A DNA stretch of 64,000 nucleotides from Dinoroseobacter sp049800835 (GCF_049800835.1 NZ_JBNAFU010000008.1:62001-126000); one strand, 5' to 3'. Numbered from the stretch's first letter, positions 8,845-18,777 are shown. Notes: generated by a model from the letters alone, not told the origin. Numbers and translations are program-made.

Positions 8845-9514
8845 ACGACAATGTGATTTCGGCACCGTGCCCGGTATCAACAACGAAGACCATGAGCACT
8901 TCGACGGCTTTCCGTTCTGAGCGATCATCTCACAGCAATGGTTATGACTTTGAGCCGCGAACGGAGTTTTCCGCAGATCAGGTTTGTGTGGCTTGTCTCC
9001 GATCATGAAGCCTCCGTACTCCGAAGCATGCCGGCGGCCTAGCCAAGCGGGAGGAGGATCAAGGCGTCACGCAGAAAGAGCGGACCGCCATGCTGCGTCG
9101 CAGTGGACGAAATGCTGCGAGTGCAATATAGTTGAGCGAAGCTTGTTTCATACGGTTTGCACCATGTTTGATATGGCAAGACAGCGCGCCCTTGTTGTTG
9201 GTGTTGAAAACGACCGGTTCGGCGCGTTGGGGGTGAAAAGGCCTTGCGCGCCATGATTTGTAGGCTTTCCGTTGCCTGTCCAGACGATGAGGCTGAGCCG
9301 GACATGAAGCCTCTGGCTGCACGTCTTTGTGCATCGAGCGTTGCCATGCTCGACTTTTTGCACCGAAGCCAAAGCGCCCACTCGCACGTCAGAGACAAAT
9401 GAGGGTGCTGGCGCACGTGTCGCGTCTCTTGCGAACCGCGCTACAAAAAACGTTACTGTTGCCGTGCATGCTGATGGTGGCGGATATCAAACCATAGGCT
9501 AGGGATAGCAACTG
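8845..9514. other. Intergenic stretch between usp and DUF3141 genes
   Basis: 670 bp. Several short frames exist on both strands, but none has a ribosome site combined with a recognisable product. No strong terminator with a T-run follows the usp stop. The last ~100 bp should contain the promoter and the ribosome site (AGGGATAG) of the DUF3141 gene. I see nothing else here. Confidence 0.4.
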
Positions 9515-11788
9515 ATGCGTCGCACAGCAGACTACTCGCTCGAAGACCTGACACGAGACTTCGAATTGCAATCCGAGTTGATGACAAAATCAGCCCTGAA
9601 ACGGGCCGAGGATGCCATGCATTCCGCGACAGACAGATGGGCCTCCATCGCCGACAAGACGGCAGCGATCGCGCGGGCGAACGAAACGCTCACCTCTCCC
9701 GTGGCACTGTTTGAGGCGTGGAACGCGTATCTGCGCGATGCAGCCGAACGGGCCGTGTTGACAACGGATACCCTGCGCCAGTGGAGCGATATGCAGATCG
9801 CGCATCAGGACGCAGGCGCGCCGCCGGTATTGATCTACGATTATGAGGTCGTGATGGAAGGCGCGGCTTTGCCGCGGCCCAGCAATTACATCTTGCTACG
9901 TATTCTGCCCCTTGAAGGTCAGAACATCATCGACACCAAACGTCCCTATGTCATCATCGACCCCAGAGCTGGACACGGCCCCGGCATCGGCGGGTTCAAA
10001 ACCGAAAGTCAGGTCGGTATCGCACTCGAGGATGGTCACCCTGTTTACTTCGTTGCGTTTCTGCAAGAGCCGCAGCCCATGCAGACCATCGCGGACGTCA
10101 TCCATTCTGAAGCGGCCTTCGTGCGAGAGGTCAAGCGGCGGCACCCTGCCTCCCCGCCGCCCGTCATTGTCGGTAATTGTCAGGGCGGATGGGCCACGGC
10201 AATCCTCGCGGCGACCCATCCCGAGCTTACCGGACCGATCATCCTGAACGGTGCGCCCATGTCGTACTGGGCTGGCAAGCTTGGGCAATACCCGATGCGC
10301 TATGCAGGTGGGCTGATGGGCGGGGTAACACCAGCCGTGCTCGCGTCCGATCTTGGCGGAGGTATCTTTGACGGTGCAAACCTCGTTGTGAACTTTGAGG
10401 CTCAGAACCTGGGGCGAACATGGTTCCGCAAGTACTATGATCTCTTCCGCGATGTAGACGCCGTGCCGGAGCGCTTCCTTGAGTTTGAGCGTTGGTGGAC
10501 GTCGTTTTACCTGATGTCGGGTGAGGAGATCCGCTGGATTGTCGAGAATCTTTTCGTCGGCAACAGACTGGCCAAGAACGAAGCCCAGCTTGAGCCGGGC
10601 GTGCCGATTGACCTCAAGGCTATTCGAGCACCGATTATCTGTTTTGCCTCGCACGGCGACAACATCACGCCACCCGCGCAGGCACTTAATTGGATCCTCG
10701 ACACCTATGCGAACCCCGAAGAGATCGAGATCTCGGGGCAGCGGATCATTTATACCGTGCATGAGAATATCGGTCATCTGGGGATTTTCGTCTCGTCCTC
10801 GGTCGCGAAACGGGAACATCACGAGTTCGTCTCGACGTTGAAGACCATCGAGGCCTTCCCGCCGGGCCTTTACGAAATGCTGATCGACGAGAGCGGCGAC
10901 GGGATTGAGGTTAGTTTTGCCAAGCGCACTTTCGAGGATGTGATTGCCGTGACGGGCCTGCGTCGCGATGAGGCCGCCTTTGCCGGGGCCGCACGGGCGT
11001 CAGAAGCGATGGCGGAGGTCTATGATGCAACCGTCGCGCCCATGGTGTCTCGCATGATAACGCCCGAGCAAGCGCGCGTGATGCGCGATCTTCACCCGGC
11101 TCGGGTGGGGCGGCGGGCCTTTGCAAGCCGCACTCCGCTCATGCAAACGGTATCTGCTGCCGCTGCACATGTAACTGGGGACCTCCATGCCGCCGCGCTG
11201 GACAATCCCTTCCTGCTTGCAGAGCGGATGTGGGCCGATTTGGTCGAGACCGGCTTCAATGTGATGCGGGACTGGAAAGAGGCCGCCACCGAGTTGTCGT
11301 TCTTTTCGATCTGGGCCGCGCCCTGGGCGATTGCCTATGGCAAACCGCTCGATCACACGCGCCGCCCGACGCCGCAGCAGGAGCTTGCGCCGGTGATCGA
11401 CGCGGCGCTCGCGCAGATGGAAGAGGGCGGGGCGGCGGCCGGGATCGTACGGCTGCTCATTCTGCTTGCCGGAACGCGAAAATCCGTCCGGCTCGACCGT
11501 CTCGCGCGGTCCTCCGCAGCGCTTTCTACGCGCGCGCCGTTCGATGCGATGCAGCCCATCGAGCGCGCTGAGCTCATCCACGAACAGCAGATGATCGTGC
11601 GTTTTGCCCGTGATGAGGCGCTGGAAAGCCTGCCCAAGCTGCTCAAGTCCAAAGCCGACAAGGACACGGCGCTCGACATTCTGACCTTCGTTCTGGGCGA
11701 TACCGAGGAAATGGCCCCGGACACGCGCGAGGCGTGGGTCAAGATCACCGCATTCCTGAACGACATGCCACAAGCGGCAGCGGAGTAA
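9515..11788 (+). CDS. DUF3141-domain protein, PHA-synthase-like alpha/beta hydrolase
   Basis: 757 residues. The central part carries the alpha/beta-hydrolase apparatus: a nucleophile elbow GNCQGGWA at about 225-232 (cysteine as nucleophile, as in PhaC polyhydroxyalkanoate synthases), an acid motif SHGDNITPP near 380, and a histidine motif HENIGHLGIF near 420. The C-terminal ~300 residues are DUF3141-specific and helical. There is no signal peptide. Family members are long PhaC relatives of unproven activity; roles in PHA or acyl-chain metabolism are inference. No phaA/B, phasin or depolymerase gene is adjacent. It is convergent with the Na/Pi cotransporter gene. Confidence 0.82.
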   Translation: MRRTADYSLEDLTRDFELQSELMTKSALKRAEDAMHSATDRWASIADKTAAIARANETLTSPVALFEAWNAYLRDAAERAVLTTDTLRQWSDMQIAHQDAGAPPVLIYDYEVVMEGAALPRPSNYILLRILPLEGQNIIDTKRPYVIIDPRAGHGPGIGGFKTESQVGIALEDGHPVYFVAFLQEPQPMQTIADVIHSEAAFVREVKRRHPASPPPVIVGNCQGGWATAILAATHPELTGPIILNGAPMSYWAGKLGQYPMRYAGGLMGGVTPAVLASDLGGGIFDGANLVVNFEAQNLGRTWFRKYYDLFRDVDAVPERFLEFERWWTSFYLMSGEEIRWIVENLFVGNRLAKNEAQLEPGVPIDLKAIRAPIICFASHGDNITPPAQALNWILDTYANPEEIEISGQRIIYTVHENIGHLGIFVSSSVAKREHHEFVSTLKTIEAFPPGLYEMLIDESGDGIEVSFAKRTFEDVIAVTGLRRDEAAFAGAARASEAMAEVYDATVAPMVSRMITPEQARVMRDLHPARVGRRAFASRTPLMQTVSAAAAHVTGDLHAAALDNPFLLAERMWADLVETGFNVMRDWKEAATELSFFSIWAAPWAIAYGKPLDHTRRPTPQQELAPVIDAALAQMEEGGAAAGIVRLLILLAGTRKSVRLDRLARSSAALSTRAPFDAMQPIERAELIHEQQMIVRFARDEALESLPKLLKSKADKDTALDILTFVLGDTEEMAPDTREAWVKITAFLNDMPQAAAE

Positions 11789-12044
11789 GCTCGGAAAAGA
11801 CCTTCGGGACAGTCTTGAGATTGGTATGAAAGCCGAGGTCATGCGCCCGTGCCGCGATGAGAGCCAGTTGGTCATTGTCCGTTGAACGGGCTAACTCGAC
11901 ACGGTGCATAAGGGACCGTGCGCGTCCAGATCATCGGCGGATTGGCGCTTGAGGTCTTCGAATTACACGCAGTTTGCAACATCAATCATGAACCTGCCGC
12001 AGCACTGGCCAAGGACCCAAGCGTGGATCCAAAACAGCGACGGA

Positions 12045-13781
12045 TCATCTCGTTGATGAATCGACCCTTGCAGCCTGGGCGGCACGCCGCGCAGTCATGA
12101 AGAGCACGCGCAAGGTCTGGCCCAGGTTCAACTCGTGCCGCAGCCGTTCTTGGTCTTCTGGCGAGTTGCTGGTTGCATGGGCCTGCGCCATCTGAAAACT
12201 GACCCGTTCTGCCAGGGGTTTGGCACTGATCACCCGCGCCGCCGCCTCTGCATCTTTGTCGCGGATCGCCAGGATTGCGTCCTGCACTGACGCGCGCAGC
12301 AGATCGTAAATCTGGTGCAGCCCGTCGCTGTAGGTTTTCTGCGGTTTCGGCAGGGCATCGCCTTCAAGCTTGGACAACAACCTGTCTGACAGGATCTCGG
12401 ACAGCATGTTGATTTCATTGGAAGCAAGGATGAGCGCCTGAAGCTCGCTGGCTTCGGATTCCGAGATCTCGGCTGTCGACAATCGACTGAGATAGTCCAG
12501 AACCTGCGGGTAAAGCGCGTGCGTGCGTTGATACAAACCTCGTGCAGCCCGGATTTTGACGGGATCAGACTGCATCACCCCGTCTTGCATGAGATCCAGA
12601 ATCTCGAGCGCGTGTTCGCCCATTCGGGCGATTTCCTGACGCGCCGCGTTGAGAGCAAGAGCTGGTGTCGCGAAAAGTGCCTCGTCGATGAACTTTGGTG
12701 TAACCGGCGCTCGGGGGTCCGGCGCGCGTTCGGGAACCAGCCGAGTTGCCAGCCGGGCAATCAGGCCAGGGATAAACAGGAAAAGCGCCATGTTGATAAG
12801 GTTGAATGCGGTGTTGGCGTTCGCGATCTGCCGCGGCGCTTCGGCAGCCAGACGCGCGGTGCCGGTCAATTCGGGAAAACTGGGCGAGACCGCACGCGCG
12901 ATGTCGGCCAGCTGGTCGATGATCGGCAGCCAGATCAGGGCGCCCGCAACGTTGAAGATGACATGTACGGCGGCCGCGCGCCGTGCCTCAACCGGTTTCC
13001 CCGCAGCTGCAAGAACCGCAGTCGCAAAGGTACCGATGTTGGCCCCAAGCGCCATGGCGATACCTGCTTCGAGCGAGACAAGGCCCTGGCTCGCCATCAC
13101 CACGATGATCCCCGTGGTGGCTGACGATGACTGAACAAGTGCAGTGAATAGCGCCGATATCGCGATTGCCAGCAGCGTCTTGTCTGCCAGAAGCCGCATC
13201 AGATCGACAAAGGGTTGATAGCTCCGCAGAGGCGCCATCGCGTCGCTCATCACACCCATGCCCAGGAATACCAGCCCCAGTCCAAGCAGAGCGCTTCCGC
13301 CGTGCTTCACTCGTTCGACGCGCACGAGCGTTTTTGTGAAAAATCCCAGCGCAAGCATCACCGGCGCCCACGCCTGGACGTTGAAGGCGACGATCTGGGC
13401 AGTCATCGTCGTTCCCACATTGGCGCCCATAATTACGCCGACGGCTTGGCTCAGCGTCATAACGCCGGCCGCTCCAAACCCGACTGCGAGCACTGTCGTG
13501 ACCGAAGAGGACTGTACCACGGCTGTCACTGCCGTGCCGGTCACCGCGGCCGTGAGCCGGTTGCTGGTAAAACGCTCCAAAACCTGCCGCATCTGATCGC
13601 CAGCGATCTTCTTCAGACTATCGGCAAGCAAGTCCATACCCATCAGGAAGAAAGCCAGTCCGGCGAAAAGGCCAACTGCCATCTCCCAGCCGTTGAGCGA
13701 AATACCGGTTGCCGCGGAAGCTGCTGTGACGAAGGCGACCGAGGACGTCGTCGCAAATGCAGTCAAAGTTATTGTAGCCAT
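12045..13781 (-). CDS. Na/Pi cotransporter family protein with PhoU-like C-terminus
   Basis: 578 residues. Two inverted Na/Pi repeats each carry the QSSS hallmark (VVQSSSVTTV near 88, LVQSSSATTG near 213), embedded in 8-9 membrane helices. From about 370 a soluble helical PhoU-like domain follows. This is the NptA/YjbB architecture, which moves inorganic phosphate with sodium, often as an exporter. The ATG at 13781 opens directly into the first hydrophobic segment; the ribosome site is weak. No Pst or Pho genes are adjacent. Confidence 0.87.
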   Translation of the reverse strand: MATITLTAFATTSSVAFVTAASAATGISLNGWEMAVGLFAGLAFFLMGMDLLADSLKKIAGDQMRQVLERFTSNRLTAAVTGTAVTAVVQSSSVTTVLAVGFGAAGVMTLSQAVGVIMGANVGTTMTAQIVAFNVQAWAPVMLALGFFTKTLVRVERVKHGGSALLGLGLVFLGMGVMSDAMAPLRSYQPFVDLMRLLADKTLLAIAISALFTALVQSSSATTGIIVVMASQGLVSLEAGIAMALGANIGTFATAVLAAAGKPVEARRAAAVHVIFNVAGALIWLPIIDQLADIARAVSPSFPELTGTARLAAEAPRQIANANTAFNLINMALFLFIPGLIARLATRLVPERAPDPRAPVTPKFIDEALFATPALALNAARQEIARMGEHALEILDLMQDGVMQSDPVKIRAARGLYQRTHALYPQVLDYLSRLSTAEISESEASELQALILASNEINMLSEILSDRLLSKLEGDALPKPQKTYSDGLHQIYDLLRASVQDAILAIRDKDAEAAARVISAKPLAERVSFQMAQAHATSNSPEDQERLRHELNLGQTLRVLFMTARRAAQAARVDSSTR

Positions 13782-13882
13782 GCAGTCGTCTTAATGGCCA
13801 AAGCAATGAAGTAAAGCCTGGCACCACCTGTCGACTCCCGTCAGGTGAGGACTCTCCAAGCAGGGACTGTTTCGATCGGGTT

Positions 13883-14203
13883 GTGTCGAGTGAAGACCCA
13901 TCGACCGCAAAGATCCTTTCAGTAACCTTCAAGCCCGGCGCGCGGACCGCATGGCATGCGCACTCGGTCGGCCAGACGCTGCATGGTGTGTCTGGGTACG
14001 GCTTGGTTGCTTCCGAGGGGCAGCCGGTACAGGACAGTTCATTGATCCCACAAGGTTTCGACACGGCGTTTGAGGTCAATCAGAACTCGTGCCTTGCCAC
14101 GGCGCGCAGTGCACCGAATTGCCGTGGCATGCGCGAAACCCGGCTCGCGGAAACAATAGGATTACGCGAAGATTTTTCTTCAAGCCGAGACTGCCAACCC
14201 TGA
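13883..14203 (+). pseudogene. Cupin-domain protein remnant
   Basis: The frame reads VTFKPGARTAWHAHSVGQTL, then GYGLVASEGQPVQ, which matches the first half of a small cupin beta-barrel including the metal-binding HxH. The second half, which should supply PGDVVWFPP and the last histidine (KHWHGA), is absent, and the sequence loses all similarity after about 14030. Codons upstream of the GTG at 13883 (from 13865, DCFDRVV) also look family-like, so the 5' end is lost too. No ribosome site is visible. It is most likely a broken gene in a degrading region. Confidence 0.5.
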
Positions 14204-14463
14204 AAGGGCAGAAAGACCGGGCCCCTATCAATTGGTCGTACGAATTTCGTCTTTTGCGGTAATTCTCAAATACTTAACGCGTTCAGGTTGTAGTTTCTAG
14301 TGCAAGCACGGCAGTTTTTCTTCTAATGCGATATCTTGAATTGCAAAATACTCGTTTAACGAGAAATCAGCACAGGTCGCCTTTTTGGCCTTTTCCAATC
14401 AAAATTGACGCTTTCAGCCGTGCTTATTAACTTCCGTTAACAGTGAGGGTAAAAGGTTTTGGC
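14204..14463. promoter_or_regulatory. AT-rich leader with two inverted repeats upstream of a secreted-protein gene
   Basis: The stretch is AT-rich and contains two perfect inverted repeats: CTCGTT-T-AACGAG at 14351-14363 and TTAAC-TTCC-GTTAA at 14427-14440. The second sits about 25 bp before the ATG at 14464. They are good candidates for regulator sites or a promoter-proximal operator. No regulator is adjacent. Confidence 0.4.
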
Positions 14464-15111
14464 ATGCAATTTTTCTGGATTATTGGGCTATTGGCCCTTG
14501 GCGCAATGGCTGCGCCCAAAGCGACCCATGCGTCGCATGTCACGTGGACGTTCACGTCGACGGTCAATCAGGCGACGTGGGATTTTCACTCCGCGTGGAG
14601 TTGCGACCCCGCTGATTACGCGTTTGGAGGTTCGGTACCTCACTGGTGCGGACAGGACCCGACAATCCTTGCCGCAGGGACGACAGGGTCGGGCTTTCTC
14701 ACATATGACACGTTGAACCAGAGCATTTTCGCCTGCGACCTGGGTCTCGATCCGAGCGGCTCTGCGCTTGGGGATGGCGGGTCGCTGGACTGCGAAGGTA
14801 TCGCATCCGGGTTTCCGTCCTGGGCGAAAAAGAGCATTGCGTACGACTCGCTTGCGCCTTCCCTTGAGGCCAAAAGCCAGATCGCGGATGGCTCGATCCT
14901 GGGACATGAAATCAAGATTGGACCCGATGGGGGGCAGTACTCCTGGGTGTCGGATTTCAGTCCTGAGTACATCTACGTCGATGTCGTGCTCTCCAATGTG
15001 AGTGTGTCGCTGGTGCCAATTGGTCCGTCGGGCTTGCTTTCTGTAAGCGGCTTGCTGGCTCTAGTCGCAGTTGGCCGCAGAACTGCACGGTCCCGCAGAG
15101 CTCGGGCGTGA
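14464..15111 (+). CDS. Secreted protein with VPLPA/PEP-CTERM-like C-terminal anchor
   Basis: 215 residues. It has an N-terminal signal peptide (MQFFWIIGLLALGAMAAPKATHA) and a mature part with paired cysteines but no recognised domain. The C-terminus has the tripartite sorting pattern: a VP-x-GPSG motif (VPIGPSGLL), a hydrophobic helix (SVSGLLALVAV) and a basic tail (GRRTARSRRARA). VPLPA-CTERM proteins are exosortase or rhombosortase substrates in many Rhodobacterales; no sorting enzyme lies in this window. I start at ATG 14464, with AGGG and AAAGG upstream, rather than at an in-frame GTG at 14443. The assignment of the sorting motif is by eye. Confidence 0.6.
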   Translation: MQFFWIIGLLALGAMAAPKATHASHVTWTFTSTVNQATWDFHSAWSCDPADYAFGGSVPHWCGQDPTILAAGTTGSGFLTYDTLNQSIFACDLGLDPSGSALGDGGSLDCEGIASGFPSWAKKSIAYDSLAPSLEAKSQIADGSILGHEIKIGPDGGQYSWVSDFSPEYIYVDVVLSNVSVSLVPIGPSGLLSVSGLLALVAVGRRTARSRRARA

Positions 15112-15184
15112 GACCATCATACGGTAGAGCGCGGGTTTTCCGGCGGGCAGGGGCGTTCGATTGGCGCGCTGGACACACCGCCGG

Positions 15185-17377
15185 CTAGGCCGCAGGGTCG
15201 GAGCGGTCCCCGCGACGTGTCATGCCAAGTTGCGACACGATCCTTGCTGCTTCCAGCGCACCATTCAGGTGTTCGAAACGGCAAGCTGCTTCTGACATGG
15301 CTTGCCTTCGATCAGGATCCAAGATGTTTTCGATCGCTGCGATCAGCTTTTCGGGCTGGTCTCTGCGGGCGACCAGCGCAGCCCCGTTCCGGGCTGCGAA
15401 ACTTGCGCGGGCGAGTTGGTCGTCCTGTGCAGGGTTCTCGTTTGGGACATAGATGGCAGGCAGGGCTGCCGCGAAGTTTTCGTGAAAACTATTGTAGCCC
15501 ACCGCGGAAATGGTGGCGTCGAAGGCCTTGAGGTATCGCGCAACCGGATAGGTGGAAAGTCGGTGAAAGTGCGCGGGCATCTGCGATTGAGGCGCCCCGG
15601 ACGAGATCATCCATTCGACATGCGCAACTTGAATGTCATCGCGCCGCGCCAGATGCCGGACCGTGAGTTCACGCACGACGGTCATGTCATAGTTGTTGCC
15701 GCCCCCCAGTTGTATCAGAAAAGCGGGTCGGTCCGGATCCAGTCCCAGTTCGGTTCGCGCCAGGTCCCTCGGCAACTGTTCTGAAGCGTCCAAAAGCCTG
15801 ATCGGATCCACTTCGCGCATGATGTTTCGGCTCTTGGTGGTTGGGCCGCGGTCGAAAGCGTCCGCCAGATCGCGGGGCGCGATCACGGCGTCGAAATGGC
15901 TTTCGCGCGCCATGAACTGGGCTCCAGCGTTGCGCTGCCACATGCCGCGACGACACCAGATCGACCAGACCGAAGGCCGCATCGCACAGGCATCGATCAG
16001 CCCCTGAAATGGGCTGTTGCCATCAAACAGAAGGACACGCGCGTCGAAGGCGTCGATCAATGCGGCAAGTTCCTCACGCAGATAGGCGTTCCAGTCGCGC
16101 TGCTCGACGCCGAGATAGTTGTGGAACGGGATGAATTCGACGTGAAAACCAAAATCCTGGGCAACGGAGGCGGCATGCGACATTGTCACGATCACGGGTT
16201 TCAGCGGTTCCTGGATACGTCGTGCGATTGCGAGCGTCCGCGTCAGATGTCCCATCCCCACCCCGTTGGTTGACAGGAGCAGGACTGCGGGCTCGCTCTT
16301 TCGCACGATCGCACCGGCGTACTGCGTCTTTGCCGGAGGGCCGATCAGTTTGGAAAGTCGTCGCGTTGCCGCATCGAAACTGTGGTGCGACCTGACCAGA
16401 TCGTAGCCGGCTTGTCGGGCCTGCTCCGGCGCTTCGGCCAAAGTGCGGGCCGCGGCCAAGGCGTCTGTCGGCGCCGTGATGCGGGCTGCCGAGGAAAAGC
16501 TCGGGCCAAGCGTTTCTGGCAGGACACAAGGTACGCCGCGGGCCATCGCCTCGATCACCGTATATCCGAATGCTTCGACCCAGTCGCTGCGGTGGTAGTA
16601 GACGAAGACATCCAGAGCGTCCAAATAATCCCTGACGTTCATCGACCCGAATGGCCGCAACTGCCAGGAGGAGGGAACGGGACTGAGCATGTTGGTCAGC
16701 TGCGCCGGACATCCGAGCAAGTCGACGAGAACGTCCGGGTCATCACCATAGATCTCAAGAAAGGCCGCACGGTCGGCAGGGAACTTGCGCAGGTCCGCGC
16801 GAGAATGGCGGCCCAGTCTGAGCGGTCCGGACGCGCGCTGTTCGGGTTTGTTGTACCAGGCGTCGAAGTCGATCGTGTTGTGCCAGTCTTCCGGCATCAG
16901 GTCAGGCGCGCCGCTCAGCCCCCGAAAGGCCGCACGCGCATTCGGCCCGACCGGCACCCAATCCGCTGGCCCGGACAAGATCTCTTCCGCGTTGCGGCGG
17001 GTCGCGGACAAATCGAACGCGGGCACCCCATCGGCGTCAACGGGTGGATGATGAGCGACGACCAGCCGACGTTCTGCCGTGATACCGACAGGGTCCAGTG
17101 GGACAAGTCCCGCCGTATACGGGTTGTGCAGGATGGCGAGACGACACGTGGCGCGATCGCCGGGTGACAGGATTGTAACCTCGTTGCGGTTGACCAGTTT
17201 CTCAAGCCTTGGGTTGAAAGGCATCGGTTGGCGCAGGTTGACCGCCTCGTAGCAGACCAGTGCCACGGAGTACCCTTCGCGCACAGCGGCAGTGATTTCG
17301 GCAGAAACTGCGGAACTCGTTCCGCCCTGGAACCGCGGGTCCACAACCGTGACGATATCGAAAGAACATTCTGCCAT
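15185..17377 (-). CDS. Fused double glycosyltransferase (GT4-like N-terminal half, MurG/GT28-like C-terminal half)
   Basis: 730 residues. Residues 1 to ~355 form a GT-B enzyme, with a GT4-like donor region at about 255-300 (LDALDVFVYYHRSDWVEAFG, then VIEAMARGVPCVLPE). A second GT-B unit begins near 365 (LLLSTNGVGMGHLTRTLAIA, the GT28-type N-terminal glycine loop) and ends with YLKAFDATISAVGYNSFHE and a PNENPAQDDQ-like donor motif near 655-690. The two halves could add two sugars in succession. No transmembrane segment is evident. It is divergent from a GT25 gene 59 bp away, suggesting a shared glycan pathway. Acceptor and sugars are unknown. Confidence 0.75.
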   Translation of the reverse strand: MAECSFDIVTVVDPRFQGGTSSAVSAEITAAVREGYSVALVCYEAVNLRQPMPFNPRLEKLVNRNEVTILSPGDRATCRLAILHNPYTAGLVPLDPVGITAERRLVVAHHPPVDADGVPAFDLSATRRNAEEILSGPADWVPVGPNARAAFRGLSGAPDLMPEDWHNTIDFDAWYNKPEQRASGPLRLGRHSRADLRKFPADRAAFLEIYGDDPDVLVDLLGCPAQLTNMLSPVPSSWQLRPFGSMNVRDYLDALDVFVYYHRSDWVEAFGYTVIEAMARGVPCVLPETLGPSFSSAARITAPTDALAAARTLAEAPEQARQAGYDLVRSHHSFDAATRRLSKLIGPPAKTQYAGAIVRKSEPAVLLLSTNGVGMGHLTRTLAIARRIQEPLKPVIVTMSHAASVAQDFGFHVEFIPFHNYLGVEQRDWNAYLREELAALIDAFDARVLLFDGNSPFQGLIDACAMRPSVWSIWCRRGMWQRNAGAQFMARESHFDAVIAPRDLADAFDRGPTTKSRNIMREVDPIRLLDASEQLPRDLARTELGLDPDRPAFLIQLGGGNNYDMTVVRELTVRHLARRDDIQVAHVEWMISSGAPQSQMPAHFHRLSTYPVARYLKAFDATISAVGYNSFHENFAAALPAIYVPNENPAQDDQLARASFAARNGAALVARRDQPEKLIAAIENILDPDRRQAMSEAACRFEHLNGALEAARIVSQLGMTRRGDRSDPAA

Positions 17378-17436
17378 GGACCCAAACCTTTTTTCCTGCG
17401 AGCCTTCGGGTCGAAAACTCTGTAACGGACGCCCGA

Positions 17437-18777
17437 ATGCCCTCTTCTGTCTTTGGCGATATGTTCGATCATGTCGTCGTCATTAACCTCGACCGAAGAA
17501 CAGATCGGATGTCAACCGTGCGGAGCCAGCTTGCAAAGCTCGGAATTCGCTACGAAAGACATCCCGCATCGGATGGTCAGTCCGCCGAGGTTGCTGCGCA
17601 ATGGCGCGCTTATGCACGGCAGAAGCGCCCGGTTTCAGCCGACCCCAGACAGGTCGAAGACTGGCGCGATTTCTATCTGGGCGACAAACCACATGATGCG
17701 CGTGTGGCATTCTTCGAACGGGAACGCGGTCAACCGGCGCTGGCAACCAGTGGCGCCTGGGGGCTTTTTCAATCCATGCGTCGGGTCATCGAGCGTGCGG
17801 TCGCCGAGAAAGCACAAAGCCTCCTTATTCTCGAAGATGACATCCTTTTTCACCGGGACACCATTGATCTCTGGCCCCGCGTGAAGGCCGAGTTGCCTGC
17901 TGATTGGCAAGTCCTGCAGCTTGGGGCGATGCAGCTGCATTGGGAAGACAGCTGGATCAAGTGGCATTCGCAACACCTGTACAAATGCCAGGGGACATCA
18001 CTGGCCGCCCATGCCGTCGCTTTGCGCCTCGACGCCATGCGCGCAATTCTCGCGCGCTCCAAACAGCCGGATTTGCCCTTCGATATCGGGCCGCTGACCG
18101 AGGTCAAACGCATCTACAAGGAGCGGTGTTTCACCATCTATCCCAACCTTGTCATTCAGGATGCGCGCGACTCAGAGATCGGGATGTCGAAGATCTTTGC
18201 CCGGGAGGCCAAGAAAGAGGTAAATGTCTATCGCTGGGACTGGAGCCTGTACGGGCCAGCCGTGCTGCGACCCGTGGATCAGCGCAAAAGCGAACCTCAG
18301 ACCAAACCGATGCCCAACAAGAGGGCGACAAGGGATGAGGTTTGGGGGCTACAGCCATATTCCAAGCCGCGCGGGGCCGCTGAGCGCCTGCTTTTTCTTT
18401 TTTGCCCCGAGACCGAGCAGCGCGCGGAGGATTTCGCGGCCTTGCTCGCGACGCAGAAAGCCAAGGGTGATATCGCGCCTGTCGCGGTGATCGACGACCT
18501 CGTCCACGTCCCTTTGCTGCGCCATCACGGGATTGCCTTTGAGTATGTTCCAACCGAACAGACCTATTGCGCGCATCTGCCTTCTGACAGAAACGCGGAG
18601 TTTGTGATTGCCAGGCGGCTGCATTTGTTGCGGCTCAAGTGGAAGCCCCGGCGTATCGTGCCCCTGGGCGCTGCTGCGAAATCCCGGCTTGCCGCGTGGC
18701 GGGCCTCCCCGTTCGAGCAAGCCGCGCTGGGGCCAGACCTTGTGGCTGAACCGGATCAGCCCGAGGTCAGCGAATAG
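17437..18777 (+). CDS. Glycosyltransferase family 25 (LPS-type) protein
   Basis: 446 residues. The N-terminus is the GT25 signature (VVVINLDRRTDRMSTVRSQL, about residues 13-32), and LILEDDILF near 130 supplies the acidic metal/nucleotide motif. The GT25 domain covers about 10-250; the last ~150 residues are a separate region of unknown fold. GT25 enzymes typically add galactose or glucose to lipooligosaccharide. The ATG at 17437 is used; an ATG at 17461 (MFDHVV) is an equally plausible start. Its 3' end overlaps the convergent radical SAM gene by 22 bp. Confidence 0.8.
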   Translation: MPSSVFGDMFDHVVVINLDRRTDRMSTVRSQLAKLGIRYERHPASDGQSAEVAAQWRAYARQKRPVSADPRQVEDWRDFYLGDKPHDARVAFFERERGQPALATSGAWGLFQSMRRVIERAVAEKAQSLLILEDDILFHRDTIDLWPRVKAELPADWQVLQLGAMQLHWEDSWIKWHSQHLYKCQGTSLAAHAVALRLDAMRAILARSKQPDLPFDIGPLTEVKRIYKERCFTIYPNLVIQDARDSEIGMSKIFAREAKKEVNVYRWDWSLYGPAVLRPVDQRKSEPQTKPMPNKRATRDEVWGLQPYSKPRGAAERLLFLFCPETEQRAEDFAALLATQKAKGDIAPVAVIDDLVHVPLLRHHGIAFEYVPTEQTYCAHLPSDRNAEFVIARRLHLLRLKWKPRRIVPLGAAAKSRLAAWRASPFEQAALGPDLVAEPDQPEVSE

